Of a stretch of 64,000 bases of DNA, positions 8,716 to 17,604 are shown one piece after another; positions within the stretch are counted from its first letter, which is position 1, and each line of letters begins with the position of its first letter. Source of the stretch: Sorangium aterium (GTDB taxonomy: Bacteria > Myxococcota_A > Polyangia > Polyangiales > Polyangiaceae); assembly GCF_028368935.1 (NCBI RefSeq), contig NZ_JAQNDK010000001.1, forward strand, positions 558,001 to 622,000. Direction: 5' to 3'. The notes under the pieces were generated by a model, which worked only from the letters and a program-made list of their open reading frames with translations, did not search any database and was not told the DNA's origin. A program made the translations under genes and the position numbers.

Positions 8716-11457
8716 ATGCCGACCCGCCCCTTCACCCTGGGCCGCTCCCGCCCGCTCTCGGGCGATCCCGGCGCCGCCGGCGCGCGCCCGTTCGAGCTCC
8801 CGGCCCACCACCTCGTGACCCACGGCGTGGTCGTCGGCATGACCGGCAGCGGCAAGACGGGGCTCGTCATGGTCCTCGTCGAGGAGGCGCTGCGCTCGGG
8901 CGTCCCGGTGCTCATGGTCGACGTGAAGGGCGACCTGCCCAACCTGCTCTTCACGTTCCCGGAGCTCTCCGCGGCCGAGTTCGAGCCGTGGATCGACCCC
9001 TCGGCCGCCGCGCGCGACGGCCGCTCGACGGCCGACGTCGCCGAGGGGCTCGCGGCGCGGTGGCGAGACGGGCTCGCCTCCTCGGGGCTCGGGGCGGCCG
9101 ACGTCGCCGCGCTCCGCGCCCGCATGGCCCCGCGCCTGCTGACGCCGGGCACCACGGCCGGCGAGCCGGTCCACGTGCTGTCGGCGCTCGAGACCCCCTC
9201 GCCGCTCTGGGACGAGGACGAGGAGGCCGCCCGCGAGGCGCTCTCGGCCTCGCTGTCGCTCCTGCTCCGGCTCGTCGGCCGCGACCCGGATCCGGCGCGG
9301 AGCCGCGAGCACGTGCTGCTCGCGCACCTCGCCGAGCGGCGGCTGCGCGCGCGGCGGGCCGCGGGGCTCGAGGAGCTTCTCGCGGACCTGGCCGATCCGC
9401 CGATCGCCGCCGTGGGCGCCCTCGGCGTCGACGAGTTCTTCGCCCCCAAGGAGCGCCATGCGCTCGCCCGCGAGCTCAACACCCTGCTCGCCTCGCCCAC
9501 GTTCGCCACGTGGCGCAAGGGCGCGCCGCTCGACGTCGCGGGGTGGCTCGCGCCGCAGGCTGGAAGCGGCAGCGGCGGCGGCAAGACCCCGGCGGTGATC
9601 GTCAGCGTCGCGCACCTCGACGACGACGAGCGGCTCCTCGTCCTCGGGCTGCTGTTCGATCAGCTGCTCTCGTGGGTGCGCGGCCTCTCCGGCACGAGCG
9701 ACCTGCGCGCCCTCGTCGTCTTCGACGAGGTCTTCGGCTTTCTGCCCCCGCACCCGGCGAACCCGCCAACGAAGCGGCCGCTGCTCGCGCTCCTGAAGCA
9801 GGCGCGCGCCTTCGGGGTCGGCGTCGTCCTCGCCACGCAGAACCCGATGGACCTCGACTACAAGGCCCTCTCGAACGCCGGCGCGTGGTTCGTCGGCCGG
9901 CTCCAGACGGACGCCGACCGCGAGCGCGTTGTCGAGGGGCTCTCGGGGGCCGACGGCGGCGCTGGCGGCGTCGGGGCCGCAGCCCTCTCGGCCACGCTGA
10001 AGGCGCTCCCCCCGCGCACGTTCTTCGTGCGCGACGTCCACATGCAGCCGCCGTCGTTCCTCGCCGAGACGCGCTTCAGCCTGTCGTGGCTGCGGGGCCC
10101 GGTCACCCGGCGCGAGGTGGGCCGCCTCGTCCGGAGCATCTCCCCTCCCCCGCCTGCTCCTGCACCCGCAGCGCCCAAGCCGGCGCCCGCCGCGCCCAAG
10201 CCCACACGCGATTCTCTCGATTCGAGGTCCGCACATCCAGACTCCAGAGTCGATTCTCTCGATTCGAGGTCCGCACATCCAGACTCCAGAGTCGATTCTC
10301 TGGATTCGAGGTCCGCATATCCAGATTCCAGAGATAATTCTCTGGATTCGAGGTCCATACATCCAGATTCCAGAGTCGATTCTCTCGATCCAGGGCTCGC
10401 ACATCCAGATCCGAGACGCGCGTCGCCCGGCCCGTCGAGCCCAGCCCATCGCGCGCCGGTGGGCCCGGGCGGGACGGTCCTCCTCGACCCGCGCCACACG
10501 CCCTCCGCACCGCAGCCCGCGCTGCGCAGAGGTGCCGCTCGTGCGGACGCCGCTCCGCCCGCGCCGGCACCGCCGCCCCCGGCAGCGACGGCACCCCCGC
10601 CGCCGCCCGATGGCTGGCGGAGCCTCTACGCGCACGCCCCTGCCGCCGCGCCGGAGGGCTTCCGTTACATCCCCTGGGTGGCTGCCTCGGTGATCGCCCA
10701 CCTGCGCGATACGAAGCTCGGCGTCGCCCTCAACCGGAGCCAGCTCCTCGCCGCCCCGCTCCTGCCCGACGGCAAGCCGGATCTCTCGCGCGTCACCCGG
10801 CTCGACGCGTCGCTGCTCGCCACGGCGCCCGCCGCGGGCGCCCGCTTCGCCGAGCTGCCCGCCCCGCTCGCGAAGCGCGCCGCCGCGCAGGCCGCGGCGC
10901 GCGCGCTCCGCGAGCACGCCTACCGCACGACCGAGGCCGCCGTGGCCGTCCACAAGGAGCTCGGGCTCGCGCAGGACGACGGCGAGCCCCTCGAGGCGTT
11001 CGCCGCCCGTTGCCGCGCCGCCGCGGCCCGGCTCGCCGCCGCCGAGCAGCAGCAGGTCGTCGGCCGGTTCGCGCCCAGGATCGCGCGCCTCGGCGAGCGC
11101 ATCGCCGCCGCAAAGGCGCGGTACGACCAGGCCGAGGCCGAGGTGGCCGCGCTCCCCGGCGCGGTGGGCGCCGCGCTCCTCGGGCTCGTCGCCGGCCGGG
11201 ACACCGCCCGGCGCGCCGGGACCCAGCGCGACAAGGCCGCCGCGAAGCTCGAGCGCGCGCGGCAGGAATGGAGCGAGGCGGACGCCGCGCTCCGGGATCT
11301 CCACGCCGCGCAGGCCGCCGAGCTCGCGGCGCTGGAGCAGCTCCCCCTCCGCGCCGGCGAGGGCATCGAGACGAAGCGCCTCGTCCCCAAGAAGAACGAC
11401 GTCGAGGTCGCGTTCGTCGCGCTCGCCTGGGCCGCGACGCTCGCCGGCCCTGCGTGA
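8716..11457 (+). CDS. HerA-like P-loop ATPase with a repeat linker and coiled-coil C-terminus
   Basis: A 913-aa ATPase of the HerA/FtsK-like (DUF87/DUF853) group. Walker A is GMTGSGKT at residues 41-48. Walker B is LVVFDEVF with Asp337 and Glu338, followed by the sensor-like VVLATQNPMDLDYKALSNA. Proteins of this group pump DNA or protein as hexameric rings in repair, transfer or defence. After residue 490 a Pro/Ala linker encloses five 14-residue repeats (499-568), then a conserved-looking domain (about 635-730) and a long Ala/Arg/Glu helical region likely to form coiled coils. No NurA nuclease or other helicase partner lies nearby, so the job is unknown. The ATG at 8716 starts just before the conserved fold. 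Confidence 0.85.
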   Translation: MPTRPFTLGRSRPLSGDPGAAGARPFELPAHHLVTHGVVVGMTGSGKTGLVMVLVEEALRSGVPVLMVDVKGDLPNLLFTFPELSAAEFEPWIDPSAAARDGRSTADVAEGLAARWRDGLASSGLGAADVAALRARMAPRLLTPGTTAGEPVHVLSALETPSPLWDEDEEAAREALSASLSLLLRLVGRDPDPARSREHVLLAHLAERRLRARRAAGLEELLADLADPPIAAVGALGVDEFFAPKERHALARELNTLLASPTFATWRKGAPLDVAGWLAPQAGSGSGGGKTPAVIVSVAHLDDDERLLVLGLLFDQLLSWVRGLSGTSDLRALVVFDEVFGFLPPHPANPPTKRPLLALLKQARAFGVGVVLATQNPMDLDYKALSNAGAWFVGRLQTDADRERVVEGLSGADGGAGGVGAAALSATLKALPPRTFFVRDVHMQPPSFLAETRFSLSWLRGPVTRREVGRLVRSISPPPPAPAPAAPKPAPAAPKPTRDSLDSRSAHPDSRVDSLDSRSAHPDSRVDSLDSRSAYPDSRDNSLDSRSIHPDSRVDSLDPGLAHPDPRRASPGPSSPAHRAPVGPGGTVLLDPRHTPSAPQPALRRGAARADAAPPAPAPPPPAATAPPPPPDGWRSLYAHAPAAAPEGFRYIPWVAASVIAHLRDTKLGVALNRSQLLAAPLLPDGKPDLSRVTRLDASLLATAPAAGARFAELPAPLAKRAAAQAAARALREHAYRTTEAAVAVHKELGLAQDDGEPLEAFAARCRAAAARLAAAEQQQVVGRFAPRIARLGERIAAAKARYDQAEAEVAALPGAVGAALLGLVAGRDTARRAGTQRDKAAAKLERARQEWSEADAALRDLHAAQAAELAALEQLPLRAGEGIETKRLVPKKNDVEVAFVALAWAATLAGPA
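10210..10419 (+). repeat. Five in-frame 42-bp tandem repeats in the HerA-like ATPase gene
   Basis: Five 42-bp units encode DSLDSRSAHPDSRV-like 14-mers (residues 499-568). Their base composition is clearly lower in G+C than the flanking gene. Each unit contains short internal inverted repeats such as GACTCCAGAGTC and CTGGAT..ATCCAG. A multiple of three keeps the frame open, so copy number can change without breaking the gene. Confidence 0.93.
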
Positions 11458-11608
11458 GCCCGCGGCGCGACGCCCACGCCTCCCCCCACCGCGACGTCGC
11501 GGTATCGCTCCCTCCATCGAGGCGCTAGGCTCCCGCGCATGCAGCCGACGGGCTCACCCGAGCGACGCCTCGACGGGGAGCCCACGCGGCTCTGCCCCAG
11601 GTAACGCC

Positions 11609-12445
11609 ATGCCGTCCTCCCGCTTCCGCGCCGGGCTCGGCCGTCCGAGCTCGGCGCCCGCCGAGATCGCGTGGTTCGCGTTCCACGGCGACGATCTCCT
11701 CGTCCGCGCGCCGGGCGACACCGGCGATGGCTTCGATATCCCGATCGCGGCCGATCTCGCCGACCTCGGCGTCATCGTCACGCGCGCGCAGACGCTCGGC
11801 GAGCTCGACGGGCGCGCCTGCCGGTCCGCCGAGCTCGCGCAGGGCGCGCCGGCGCCGACGGGATACGCCTACGTCTCGCTGCGGCGCCTCCACGGGCGCA
11901 TCGATCCGGAGCTGTTCGAGATCGCGGGCACGGCGTACCAGGTGCAGCACTGGGACAAGGCGCACCAGTACTGCGCGGCGTGCGGCGCCGCGCTCGAGAG
12001 CGGACAGGACGAGCGCGTGAAGCGCTGCGTCCGCTGCGCGAGCAACTACTTCCCCCGGATCACGCCGGCGACGATCGTGCTCGTCGAGGACGGCCCGCGC
12101 GTCCTGATGACGCGCCAGGCGCGGTTCCCTGCGGGCATGTACGGCCTCGTCGCCGGGTTCGTCGAGCCGGGCGAGACGCTGGAGGCGTGCGTCGCGCGCG
12201 AGGTCCACGAGGAGACGGGCGTCGACGCCGCCGATATCGTCTATTTCGGCAGCCAGCCCTGGCCCTTCCCCCACCAGATCATGGTCGGCTTCACCGCGCG
12301 TTACGCCGGCGGCGACCTCCGCGTCGACACGCGCGAGCTGGAGGACGCGCGCTGGTTCCACCGCGACGCGCTGCCGCTCCTGCCGCCGCCGCTCAGCATC
12401 GCCCGGAAGCTCATCGAGGCCTGGCTCGCGCGGCCGGCGCGGTAG
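11609..12445 (+). CDS. nudC: NAD(+)/NADH diphosphatase (NudC family)
   Basis: A 278-aa Nudix hydrolase that splits NAD(H) into NMN(H) and AMP; the family also removes NAD caps from RNA. A zinc ribbon uses Cys122, Cys125, Cys140 and Cys143. The Nudix box occupies residues 183-205 with the expected EVHEETGV end. The family-specific SQPWPFP motif at 215-221 separates NudC from other Nudix enzymes. Length and domain order (N-terminal domain, zinc ribbon, Nudix) match the family. The following residue pair is HQ instead of the more usual QS. It stands alone between the ATPase and the toxin-antitoxin pair. Confidence 0.95.
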   Translation: MPSSRFRAGLGRPSSAPAEIAWFAFHGDDLLVRAPGDTGDGFDIPIAADLADLGVIVTRAQTLGELDGRACRSAELAQGAPAPTGYAYVSLRRLHGRIDPELFEIAGTAYQVQHWDKAHQYCAACGAALESGQDERVKRCVRCASNYFPRITPATIVLVEDGPRVLMTRQARFPAGMYGLVAGFVEPGETLEACVAREVHEETGVDAADIVYFGSQPWPFPHQIMVGFTARYAGGDLRVDTRELEDARWFHRDALPLLPPPLSIARKLIEAWLARPAR

Positions 12446-12493
12446 GCGACGCCGGGCGACCGCTTCGACGTGCGAGTCAATGTCGGCGCACGC

Positions 12494-12892
12494 CTAGCGT
12501 GCATCGGCGAGGTTCACATGCCGATACGCCCGGATCTTCGCGTCCGCGGTGAGCAGAGGACAGCCGTGAATCCGAGCCGTGGCCACGATGATCTGGTCCG
12601 CAGGATCGCTATGGAACTCGCCGGGCAACCGGGTCGATTCAGCAGCGATGCTCGGCGCGAGCGGTAGGAGCAGCACGCCGGGATACGCCAGCGCAGCTCT
12701 GAGCCAGGCGTCGATGTCACACGGCAGCGCGAGCCGTCCACGCTCGACGAGCTTCGCCACCTCCCAGCAGGAGATCGCGCTCACCCCGAGGCCATTCGCT
12801 TCGCTCTGCCGTATCAACTCCGCCCAGGCAGAGCTGAGGCGCTCATCGCGCTGGACCCACCATACCCAGACGTGGGTATCCAGAACGATCAT
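12494..12892 (-). CDS. vapC: VapC-type PIN-domain ribonuclease toxin
   Basis: A 132-aa PIN-domain protein. The acidic metal-binding set is visible: Asp5 in VLDTHVW, Glu44 in SCWEVAKL, Asp96/Asp99 in DPADQIIVATA and Asp117 in LLTADAKI. PIN toxins cleave tRNA or rRNA when the antitoxin is lost. The ATG at 12892 is fixed by a four-base ATGA overlap with the upstream antitoxin gene. The sequence resembles the Sll0205-like PIN subgroup (from memory). The antitoxin-first order fits a classic type II module. Confidence 0.92.
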   Translation of the reverse strand: MIVLDTHVWVWWVQRDERLSSAWAELIRQSEANGLGVSAISCWEVAKLVERGRLALPCDIDAWLRAALAYPGVLLLPLAPSIAAESTRLPGEFHSDPADQIIVATARIHGCPLLTADAKIRAYRHVNLADAR

Positions 12893-13098
12893 CGTTCCGC
12901 CTCCCACCCTCCGGGCTCTGCCGGAGAGAACGGATCGTCAAAGCGGTATGGCGTTCCCTGCAGCGGGTATGCCGAAGACTGCGGCCGCTCCTTGACGAGC
13001 ACGATCACCTCCACGCTCGTCCCGGGGCCGAGCGGCAGCCCCTCGATCGTCAGAGTTCCATCCGGCCGAACGGTCGCCTCGAGGCGGTGCGCTTCCAT
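12889..13098 (-). CDS. vapB: VapB-like antitoxin of the PIN toxin
   Basis: A 69-aa protein. The N-terminal half (LEATVRPDGTLTIEGLPLGPG) looks like a small swapped-beta or AbrB-like fold, and the acidic C-terminus carries a YPLQGTPYRFDDPF segment that would wrap the toxin. Short antitoxins with this LRGTP/PYRYDDPF pattern commonly precede PIN toxins. Its stop overlaps the vapC start by four bases. A TATACT hexamer five bases upstream of the ATG suggests a leaderless promoter. The symbol denotes the role rather than a precise subfamily. Confidence 0.85.
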   Translation of the reverse strand: MEAHRLEATVRPDGTLTIEGLPLGPGTSVEVIVLVKERPQSSAYPLQGTPYRFDDPFSPAEPGGWEAER

Positions 13099-13103
13099 GG
13101 CTC

Positions 13104-13109
13104 AGTATA
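13104..13109 (-). promoter_or_regulatory. Candidate -10 element (TATACT) of the vapBC-type operon
   Basis: TATACT ends five bases before the antitoxin ATG, within GGCT..AGCC dyad symmetry, so a repressor could cover it. The spacing predicts a start at the AUG itself. Confidence 0.4.
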
Positions 13110-13157
13110 GCCTGGCGCCGCCCCGCTCGGCCCGGCGGCCGCCCGCCACGGCGCGCC

Positions 13158-14678
13158 TCAGACGCGCCGCAGCTTCCACGCGCCGCGGCGGAACACGAGC
13201 CCGCCCGCGACGGCAAACGTCGAGAACGCCACCGCGATCGCGACGAACACGCCCGCCGGGCCGAGCCCCGCGGCGCGAGCCAGCCCCCAGGCGAGCGGGA
13301 TCTCCCACAGCCAGAAGCAGGCGAAGTTCAGCAGCGTGGGCGTCCAGGTGTCGCCGGCGCCGTTGAACGCCTGCGTGAACACCATGCCGAAGCCGTAGAA
13401 CAGGAACCCGCACGAGACGATCTGCAGCGCCTGCGCGCCGAACCGGAGCACCTCGGCCTCGTCCGTGAACGCGCCGACGATGGCGCGCGCGCCGACCGCG
13501 AAGACGACGCCCACCGCGCCGAGCATGACGGTGGTCCAGATGCCCGCGCGGTACACGGCGGCCTCGGCCCGGTCGGGGCGCCCCGCGCCAAGGTTCTGCC
13601 CGACCATGGTCGCGGCGGCGTTCGAGAGCCCGAACGCCGGCAGGATCGCGAACACGATGACGCGCATCCCGATCGTGTAGCCGGCGAGCGCCGCGCTCCC
13701 GAAGGGCGCGAGGATGCGCGCCATGCCGATCCAGCTCGCCGTGCCGATGACGTTCTGCAACGCGCCGTTCGCGAAGAGCCGGAGCAGCGCCGCGAGCGCC
13801 CCCGGGTCGGGGACGAGGTGCCGCGCTCGCACCCTCACCCGGCCGCTGCCGCGCGTGAGGAAGAAGACCTGCAGCGCGACGCCGGCCCCGCGGCCAAGGG
13901 TCGTCCCGACCGCCGCGCCGGCCACGCCGAGCTCCGGGAACGGGCCGAGGCCGAAGATGAAGCACGGGCCGAGCGCCATGTTCAGCGCGTTCGAGAACCA
14001 GAGCACCCGCATCGAGAGCGCCGCGTCGCCCGCCCCGCGGAAGATCGCGTTGATGACGAACAGCATCAGGATCGACGCGTTGCCGAGCAGCATGATCGAG
14101 GCGAACGGCGCGCCGGTCGCGATCACCCCGGGCGTCGCCCCCATCACCGCGAGCAGCCGCGACGCGAGCAGCGCGCCGACCGCCGAGATCGGCAGCGAGA
14201 TGAGCAGGCCGAGCGCGATCGCCTGCCCCGCCATCGCGGCGGCCTCCTCGGGGCGCCCCTCGCCGACCCGCCGCGCGACCGTGGCGGACGCGGCGACCGC
14301 GAGGCCCATCGCCATGGCGTAGACGATCGCGAGGAGCGACTCCGTGAGCCCGACGGCGGCGACGGCATCGGCCCCGAGCCGCGAGACCCAGAAGACGTCG
14401 ACCACGACGAAGAGCGACTCCATGAGCATCTCCATGACCATGGGGATCGCGAGCAGGGCGATCGCCCGGTCGATGGAGCCGGTGGTGAAATCGTGCTCGC
14501 CGCCGCGGACCGCGTCGCGGAGCGTGGACCAGACGCCCGCGCCGCGGCCCGAGCCGGGCGAGGGCGGTGAGGGTGCAACAGCGTCCGCGCGCAGATCGGG
14601 GGCGGGTGGCGTGCCGTGGTCGCGCATGAGGGCCGGCAAGCTGATCGCGGCGGGCCGTTTCGTCCAGCGGCTTTGCAC
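13158..14678 (-). CDS. MATE-family multidrug efflux transporter
   Basis: A 506-aa integral membrane protein with about twelve hydrophobic segments arranged as two homologous halves. Family-like features include the opening SIDRAIALLAIPMVMEML and the repeated GLG.AGAAVGTTLGRG- and LGPAGVFVAIAV-type loops. MATE proteins export cationic compounds using a Na+ or H+ gradient. The frame starts at a GTG at 14678; an ATG 51 bp downstream (MRDHGTPPAP) is equally plausible, and neither has a convincing ribosome site. The first 50 residues are a Pro-rich extension that is not conserved. No regulator gene is adjacent. Confidence 0.9.
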   Translation of the reverse strand: MQSRWTKRPAAISLPALMRDHGTPPAPDLRADAVAPSPPSPGSGRGAGVWSTLRDAVRGGEHDFTTGSIDRAIALLAIPMVMEMLMESLFVVVDVFWVSRLGADAVAAVGLTESLLAIVYAMAMGLAVAASATVARRVGEGRPEEAAAMAGQAIALGLLISLPISAVGALLASRLLAVMGATPGVIATGAPFASIMLLGNASILMLFVINAIFRGAGDAALSMRVLWFSNALNMALGPCFIFGLGPFPELGVAGAAVGTTLGRGAGVALQVFFLTRGSGRVRVRARHLVPDPGALAALLRLFANGALQNVIGTASWIGMARILAPFGSAALAGYTIGMRVIVFAILPAFGLSNAAATMVGQNLGAGRPDRAEAAVYRAGIWTTVMLGAVGVVFAVGARAIVGAFTDEAEVLRFGAQALQIVSCGFLFYGFGMVFTQAFNGAGDTWTPTLLNFACFWLWEIPLAWGLARAAGLGPAGVFVAIAVAFSTFAVAGGLVFRRGAWKLRRV

Positions 14679-14813
14679 ACCTTTGCCAACACTGCCGCCT
14701 CGGTGGGTCCCGTCCGAGCCAGGGACCTCGGTGCGCCGGGCGCGCCGCCGACCCCTGACGCGCGCCGCGCCCCGTCCCCCTCCCGGCGCAGCGCCGCGCC
14801 CTCGCGCGAGCCG

Positions 14814-15911
14814 TCAGCGGATCGAGAACGGATCCCGGTCGCGCGCGCTGAGCTCGACGCGCAGCGACGGCGCCGCGGCGCGCAGGCGCTCGGCGAGGCG
14901 CGTCAGCGCGGCGCGCTCGCTGTTCGAGTGCAGCGCGCACACGACGGTGACGCCCGCGCTCGCCGCGCGGAGGGCGTCGTGGTGGCGCAGCTCGCCGGTC
15001 AGGTAGAGCTCCGCGCCCTGCGCGATGGCGTCGTCGAGGAGCGCGCCGCCCGCGCCGGCGCACGTGGCCGCGCGGGAGACGGCGCGATCCTCGGGGCCGG
15101 CCACGAGCAAGGCGTCCACCCCCAGGCCCTCCTTGATGCGGCCGAGCAGCTCGGAGACCGGCGCTGCGCCGGTGAGCGGCCCGATCCGGCCGATGCCGGC
15201 CCGGAGCGGCTCCGCGGCGAGCTCGACGAGGTCGAACGCCACCTCCTCGTACGGGTGCGCGGCGCGCATCGCCTGCACGACCGCGGCGGTCCGGTCGCGG
15301 GGGAAGACCATCTCCAGCCGCACCTCGGCGACGCGCTCGAGCCGGCCCTTCTCGCCGACCGTGGGGCTCGCGCCCTCCTCCCCGAAGAACGTGCCGGTCC
15401 CCAGCGTGCGGAAGCTGCATCGCGAATACCGGCCGATCCGGCCCGCGCCCGCCTCGGCGAGGGCGTCCGCCACCGCGTCGGCGCGATCCTCCGGGACGAA
15501 GACGACCAGCTTGTGCTGCCACGCCTTGGAGGGCGCCCTCCTGAGCGGCGCGCGGTCCGCCGAGATCCCGAGCGCGTCGGCGAGGACGTCGTTGGTGCCC
15601 CCCTCGGCGACGTCGAGCGCCGTGTGGGGCGAGTACAGCGCGATGCCGTCGCGGATGGCCGCGAAGATGGGGCTCGGCGTGACCACGCGCTTCACGGCCT
15701 CGAAGAGGGGCGGATGGTAGGCGACGACGAGATCGCAGCCGAGATGGCGCGCCTCCTGGGCGACCTCGGGCGTGTAATCGATGGCGAGGAGCGCCGCCGA
15801 CGAGGGCCGCGCCGGGTCGCCCGCGAGCAGGCCGACGTTGTCCCAGGACTCCGCGAACCGGAGCGGCGCGATCGACTCGAGCGCTGAAAGGACGTCTCGG
15901 AGGAGGGTCAT
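14814..15911 (-). CDS. Nif3-like dinuclear metal centre protein (YbgI/DUF34 family)
   Basis: A 365-aa Nif3 family protein with the inserted PII-like domain found in longer bacterial members. Metal ligands are expected in VVAYHPPLFEAV near residues 62-73, in LYSPHTALDV and in the C-terminal ELYLTGELRHHDAL and CALHSNSE motifs. The middle block (about 130-240) carries the YSRCSFRTLGTGTFFG and AAHPYEEVAFDLV signatures of the insert. The cellular role is unsettled; a GTP cyclohydrolase I type 2 annotation is common but doubtful. The ATG at 15911 (MTLLRDVLS) begins the conserved fold; farther upstream the frame crosses intergenic repeats. Confidence 0.92.
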   Translation of the reverse strand: MTLLRDVLSALESIAPLRFAESWDNVGLLAGDPARPSSAALLAIDYTPEVAQEARHLGCDLVVAYHPPLFEAVKRVVTPSPIFAAIRDGIALYSPHTALDVAEGGTNDVLADALGISADRAPLRRAPSKAWQHKLVVFVPEDRADAVADALAEAGAGRIGRYSRCSFRTLGTGTFFGEEGASPTVGEKGRLERVAEVRLEMVFPRDRTAAVVQAMRAAHPYEEVAFDLVELAAEPLRAGIGRIGPLTGAAPVSELLGRIKEGLGVDALLVAGPEDRAVSRAATCAGAGGALLDDAIAQGAELYLTGELRHHDALRAASAGVTVVCALHSNSERAALTRLAERLRAAAPSLRVELSARDRDPFSIR

Positions 15912-15918
15912 GAGCGCC

Positions 15919-15924
15919 TCTATA
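15919..15924 (-). promoter_or_regulatory. Candidate -10 element (TATAGA) of the Nif3-family gene
   Basis: TATAGA ends seven bases before the ATG at 15911, so transcription could start at or just before the AUG. GAGGCG within the gap might alternatively serve as a weak ribosome site. Confidence 0.33.
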
Positions 15925-15939
15925 CCAGCGGCGACCGCG

Positions 15940-16050
15940 GTTCGGTGCGCAGCGGCGTCCGCTGAGCCGAGCGCAGCGGCGACCGCTGAGCCGAGCGCAG
16001 CGGCGACCGCAGGGCCGAGCGCAGCGGCGACCGCTGAGCCGAGCGCAGCC
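15940..16050. repeat. 24-bp intergenic tandem repeat upstream of the Nif3-family gene
   Basis: Three near-perfect 24-bp units (15964-16035) are flanked by a diverged copy on the left and a partial copy on the right, about 4.6 copies in all. The unit centres on GCCGAGCGCAGCGGCGACCG. The array lies where a -35 region or activator site of the minus-strand gene would be. The rest of the 15912-16268 gap shows nothing else recognisable. Confidence 0.9.
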
Positions 16051-16268
16051 GGAGGCGCTGCGTCGCGCCGGAACCTGGACGGCCGGCTCGATGCCAGGCG
16101 GGCGCGGCGCAGCGCAGAGCGACGTCGACGCGCGCGCGGCAACGCCGCCCGCGAGCCGCGAGGGCTCGCCGCGGCAGCGGCGCAATCGATGCAGACCAGG
16201 CCTGTGCCATGCTGTGCCGGCCATTCCCCCGCTGAAAGGCTGCGCCCGCGGATCCTGCACTGGTATGG

Positions 16269-17585
16269 ATGCTGCTGTTCTCTGGCACCATGGCCAGTAT
16301 CCCCTCTTCTCCGGTTCAATTTCGGATCGCGCTCGCTCACCAGCTGACACGCGCGATCCTCGCCACGGCGACGCTCAACGTGGCTGTTGGAGGCGTCGCC
16401 TGCGGCGGCGACGTCACCCTGGAGCGCGCGCCGGGCGGCGGCGGTGGCCCCGCGTCCGACGACGAGAGCTCGGGGACGCGTGGAGGGATGGGCGGGAATG
16501 GCGGGCCAAGCAGCGATGCCGCCACGTCAATCCAGGCAGGCGGCGTCGAATGGACCGAGGAAGGGACGGTCTGTGTCGCCCTGGGGCCCTCGGGACAGGG
16601 AGGACAGGGCGGTGCCGGAGGCGCCGCCGGCGAAGGGGGGACTGCCGGCGAGGGGGGCATCGGCGGCTCACCCGCGGGCACGTGCCCGACCTTGGACCCC
16701 TACGGCTCCTCCGCCCCGCAACCGCTGCCCGGCGCGCCCGCGGGGTGCTGGTACACCACGCTCGGTGAAGGCGTCCTCCGGGGCGGCGAGTGCTGCTACG
16801 AGTTCACCGCGACCTGCGGCGGCGCAGGCCGTCCGTTCCTCGTGGGCGAGCGCGCGCGCACGGCGCGGGCGGAGCGGCGAGCGGCGAGCGCGTGGGGCGC
16901 CGGGGCGCGCCCGGACGTGGCGGCGTTGACGCAGGCGACCCGCGCCGCGCTGGCCGAGGCATGGCTCCGCGACGCCTTGCTCGAGCACGCGTCGGTCGCC
17001 TCCTTCGCGCGGTTCTCGCTGGAGTTGATGGCGGTCGGGGCCCCCCCGGACGTGCTCGCGGCCGCGCACGAGGCCGCGGGCGACGAGGTGCGCCACGCCG
17101 CGCTCTGCTTCGGCCTGGCGAGCGCGTACGCCGGCGCGGCGCTCGCGCCGGCGCCGTTCGCGTTCGGCGGGCGCGTCGAGGTCGCCTCGGACCTGCCCGA
17201 GCTCGCGGCGCGCGCCGTCCGCGAGGGCTGCGTCGGCGAGACGCTCGCCGCCCTGCAAGCCAGCGAGCAGCTCTCGCGCGCCACCGACGCCGCGGTCCGG
17301 AGCGCCCTTGCCACGATCGCCGAGGACGAGGCGCGGCACGCCGAGCTCGCATGGCGCTTCGTGGCCTGGGCGCTCCAGACGGGCGGAGAGCCGGTGCGCC
17401 GGGCGGTCTCCGAGGCCTTCGAGGCGGCCCTCGCCTCGCCTCCTCCGGCCGCCACGGCGCCGGACGCCGAGGCCGACGCCCTCGCCGCGCACGGGCGCCC
17501 TGACGGCGCGGCGCTTGCCACCTCCCACCGACGCGCGGTCGCCGAGGTCATCGCGCCTGCGATGGCCGCGCTGCTGGGCGCGTAG
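16269..17585 (+). CDS. Ferritin-like domain lipoprotein with Gly-rich linker
   Basis: A 438-aa protein. The N-terminus is a signal sequence ending near VGGVACGGD, a loose lipobox. A Gly/Ser-rich linker of about 90 residues (GGQGGAGGAAGEGG) and a short Cys-containing block follow. The C-terminal half is a four-helix ferritin-like domain with two iron-ligand pairs: LLEHASVASF and GDEVRHAA in one half, GCVGETLAAL and EDEARHAE in the other. It should bind a di-iron centre outside the inner membrane; the reaction is unknown. Multi-copy lipoproteins of this design are frequent in Sorangium-type genomes (from memory). An ATG 21 bp downstream is an alternative start. Confidence 0.82.
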   Translation: MLLFSGTMASIPSSPVQFRIALAHQLTRAILATATLNVAVGGVACGGDVTLERAPGGGGGPASDDESSGTRGGMGGNGGPSSDAATSIQAGGVEWTEEGTVCVALGPSGQGGQGGAGGAAGEGGTAGEGGIGGSPAGTCPTLDPYGSSAPQPLPGAPAGCWYTTLGEGVLRGGECCYEFTATCGGAGRPFLVGERARTARAERRAASAWGAGARPDVAALTQATRAALAEAWLRDALLEHASVASFARFSLELMAVGAPPDVLAAAHEAAGDEVRHAALCFGLASAYAGAALAPAPFAFGGRVEVASDLPELAARAVREGCVGETLAALQASEQLSRATDAAVRSALATIAEDEARHAELAWRFVAWALQTGGEPVRRAVSEAFEAALASPPPAATAPDAEADALAAHGRPDGAALATSHRRAVAEVIAPAMAALLGA

Positions 17586-17604
17586 TACGTCATCGGGCAC
17601 GACG

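Noticed and set aside
8608..11517. Minus-strand frame of about 970 codons opposite the HerA-like ATPase
   Set aside because: No motif, and the opposite strand has intact Walker A and B. The repeats translate in every frame because the unit is a multiple of three.
14344..15006. Plus-strand frame across the MATE / Nif3 junction
   Set aside because: Arg/Ser/Ala noise overlapping two certain minus-strand genes.
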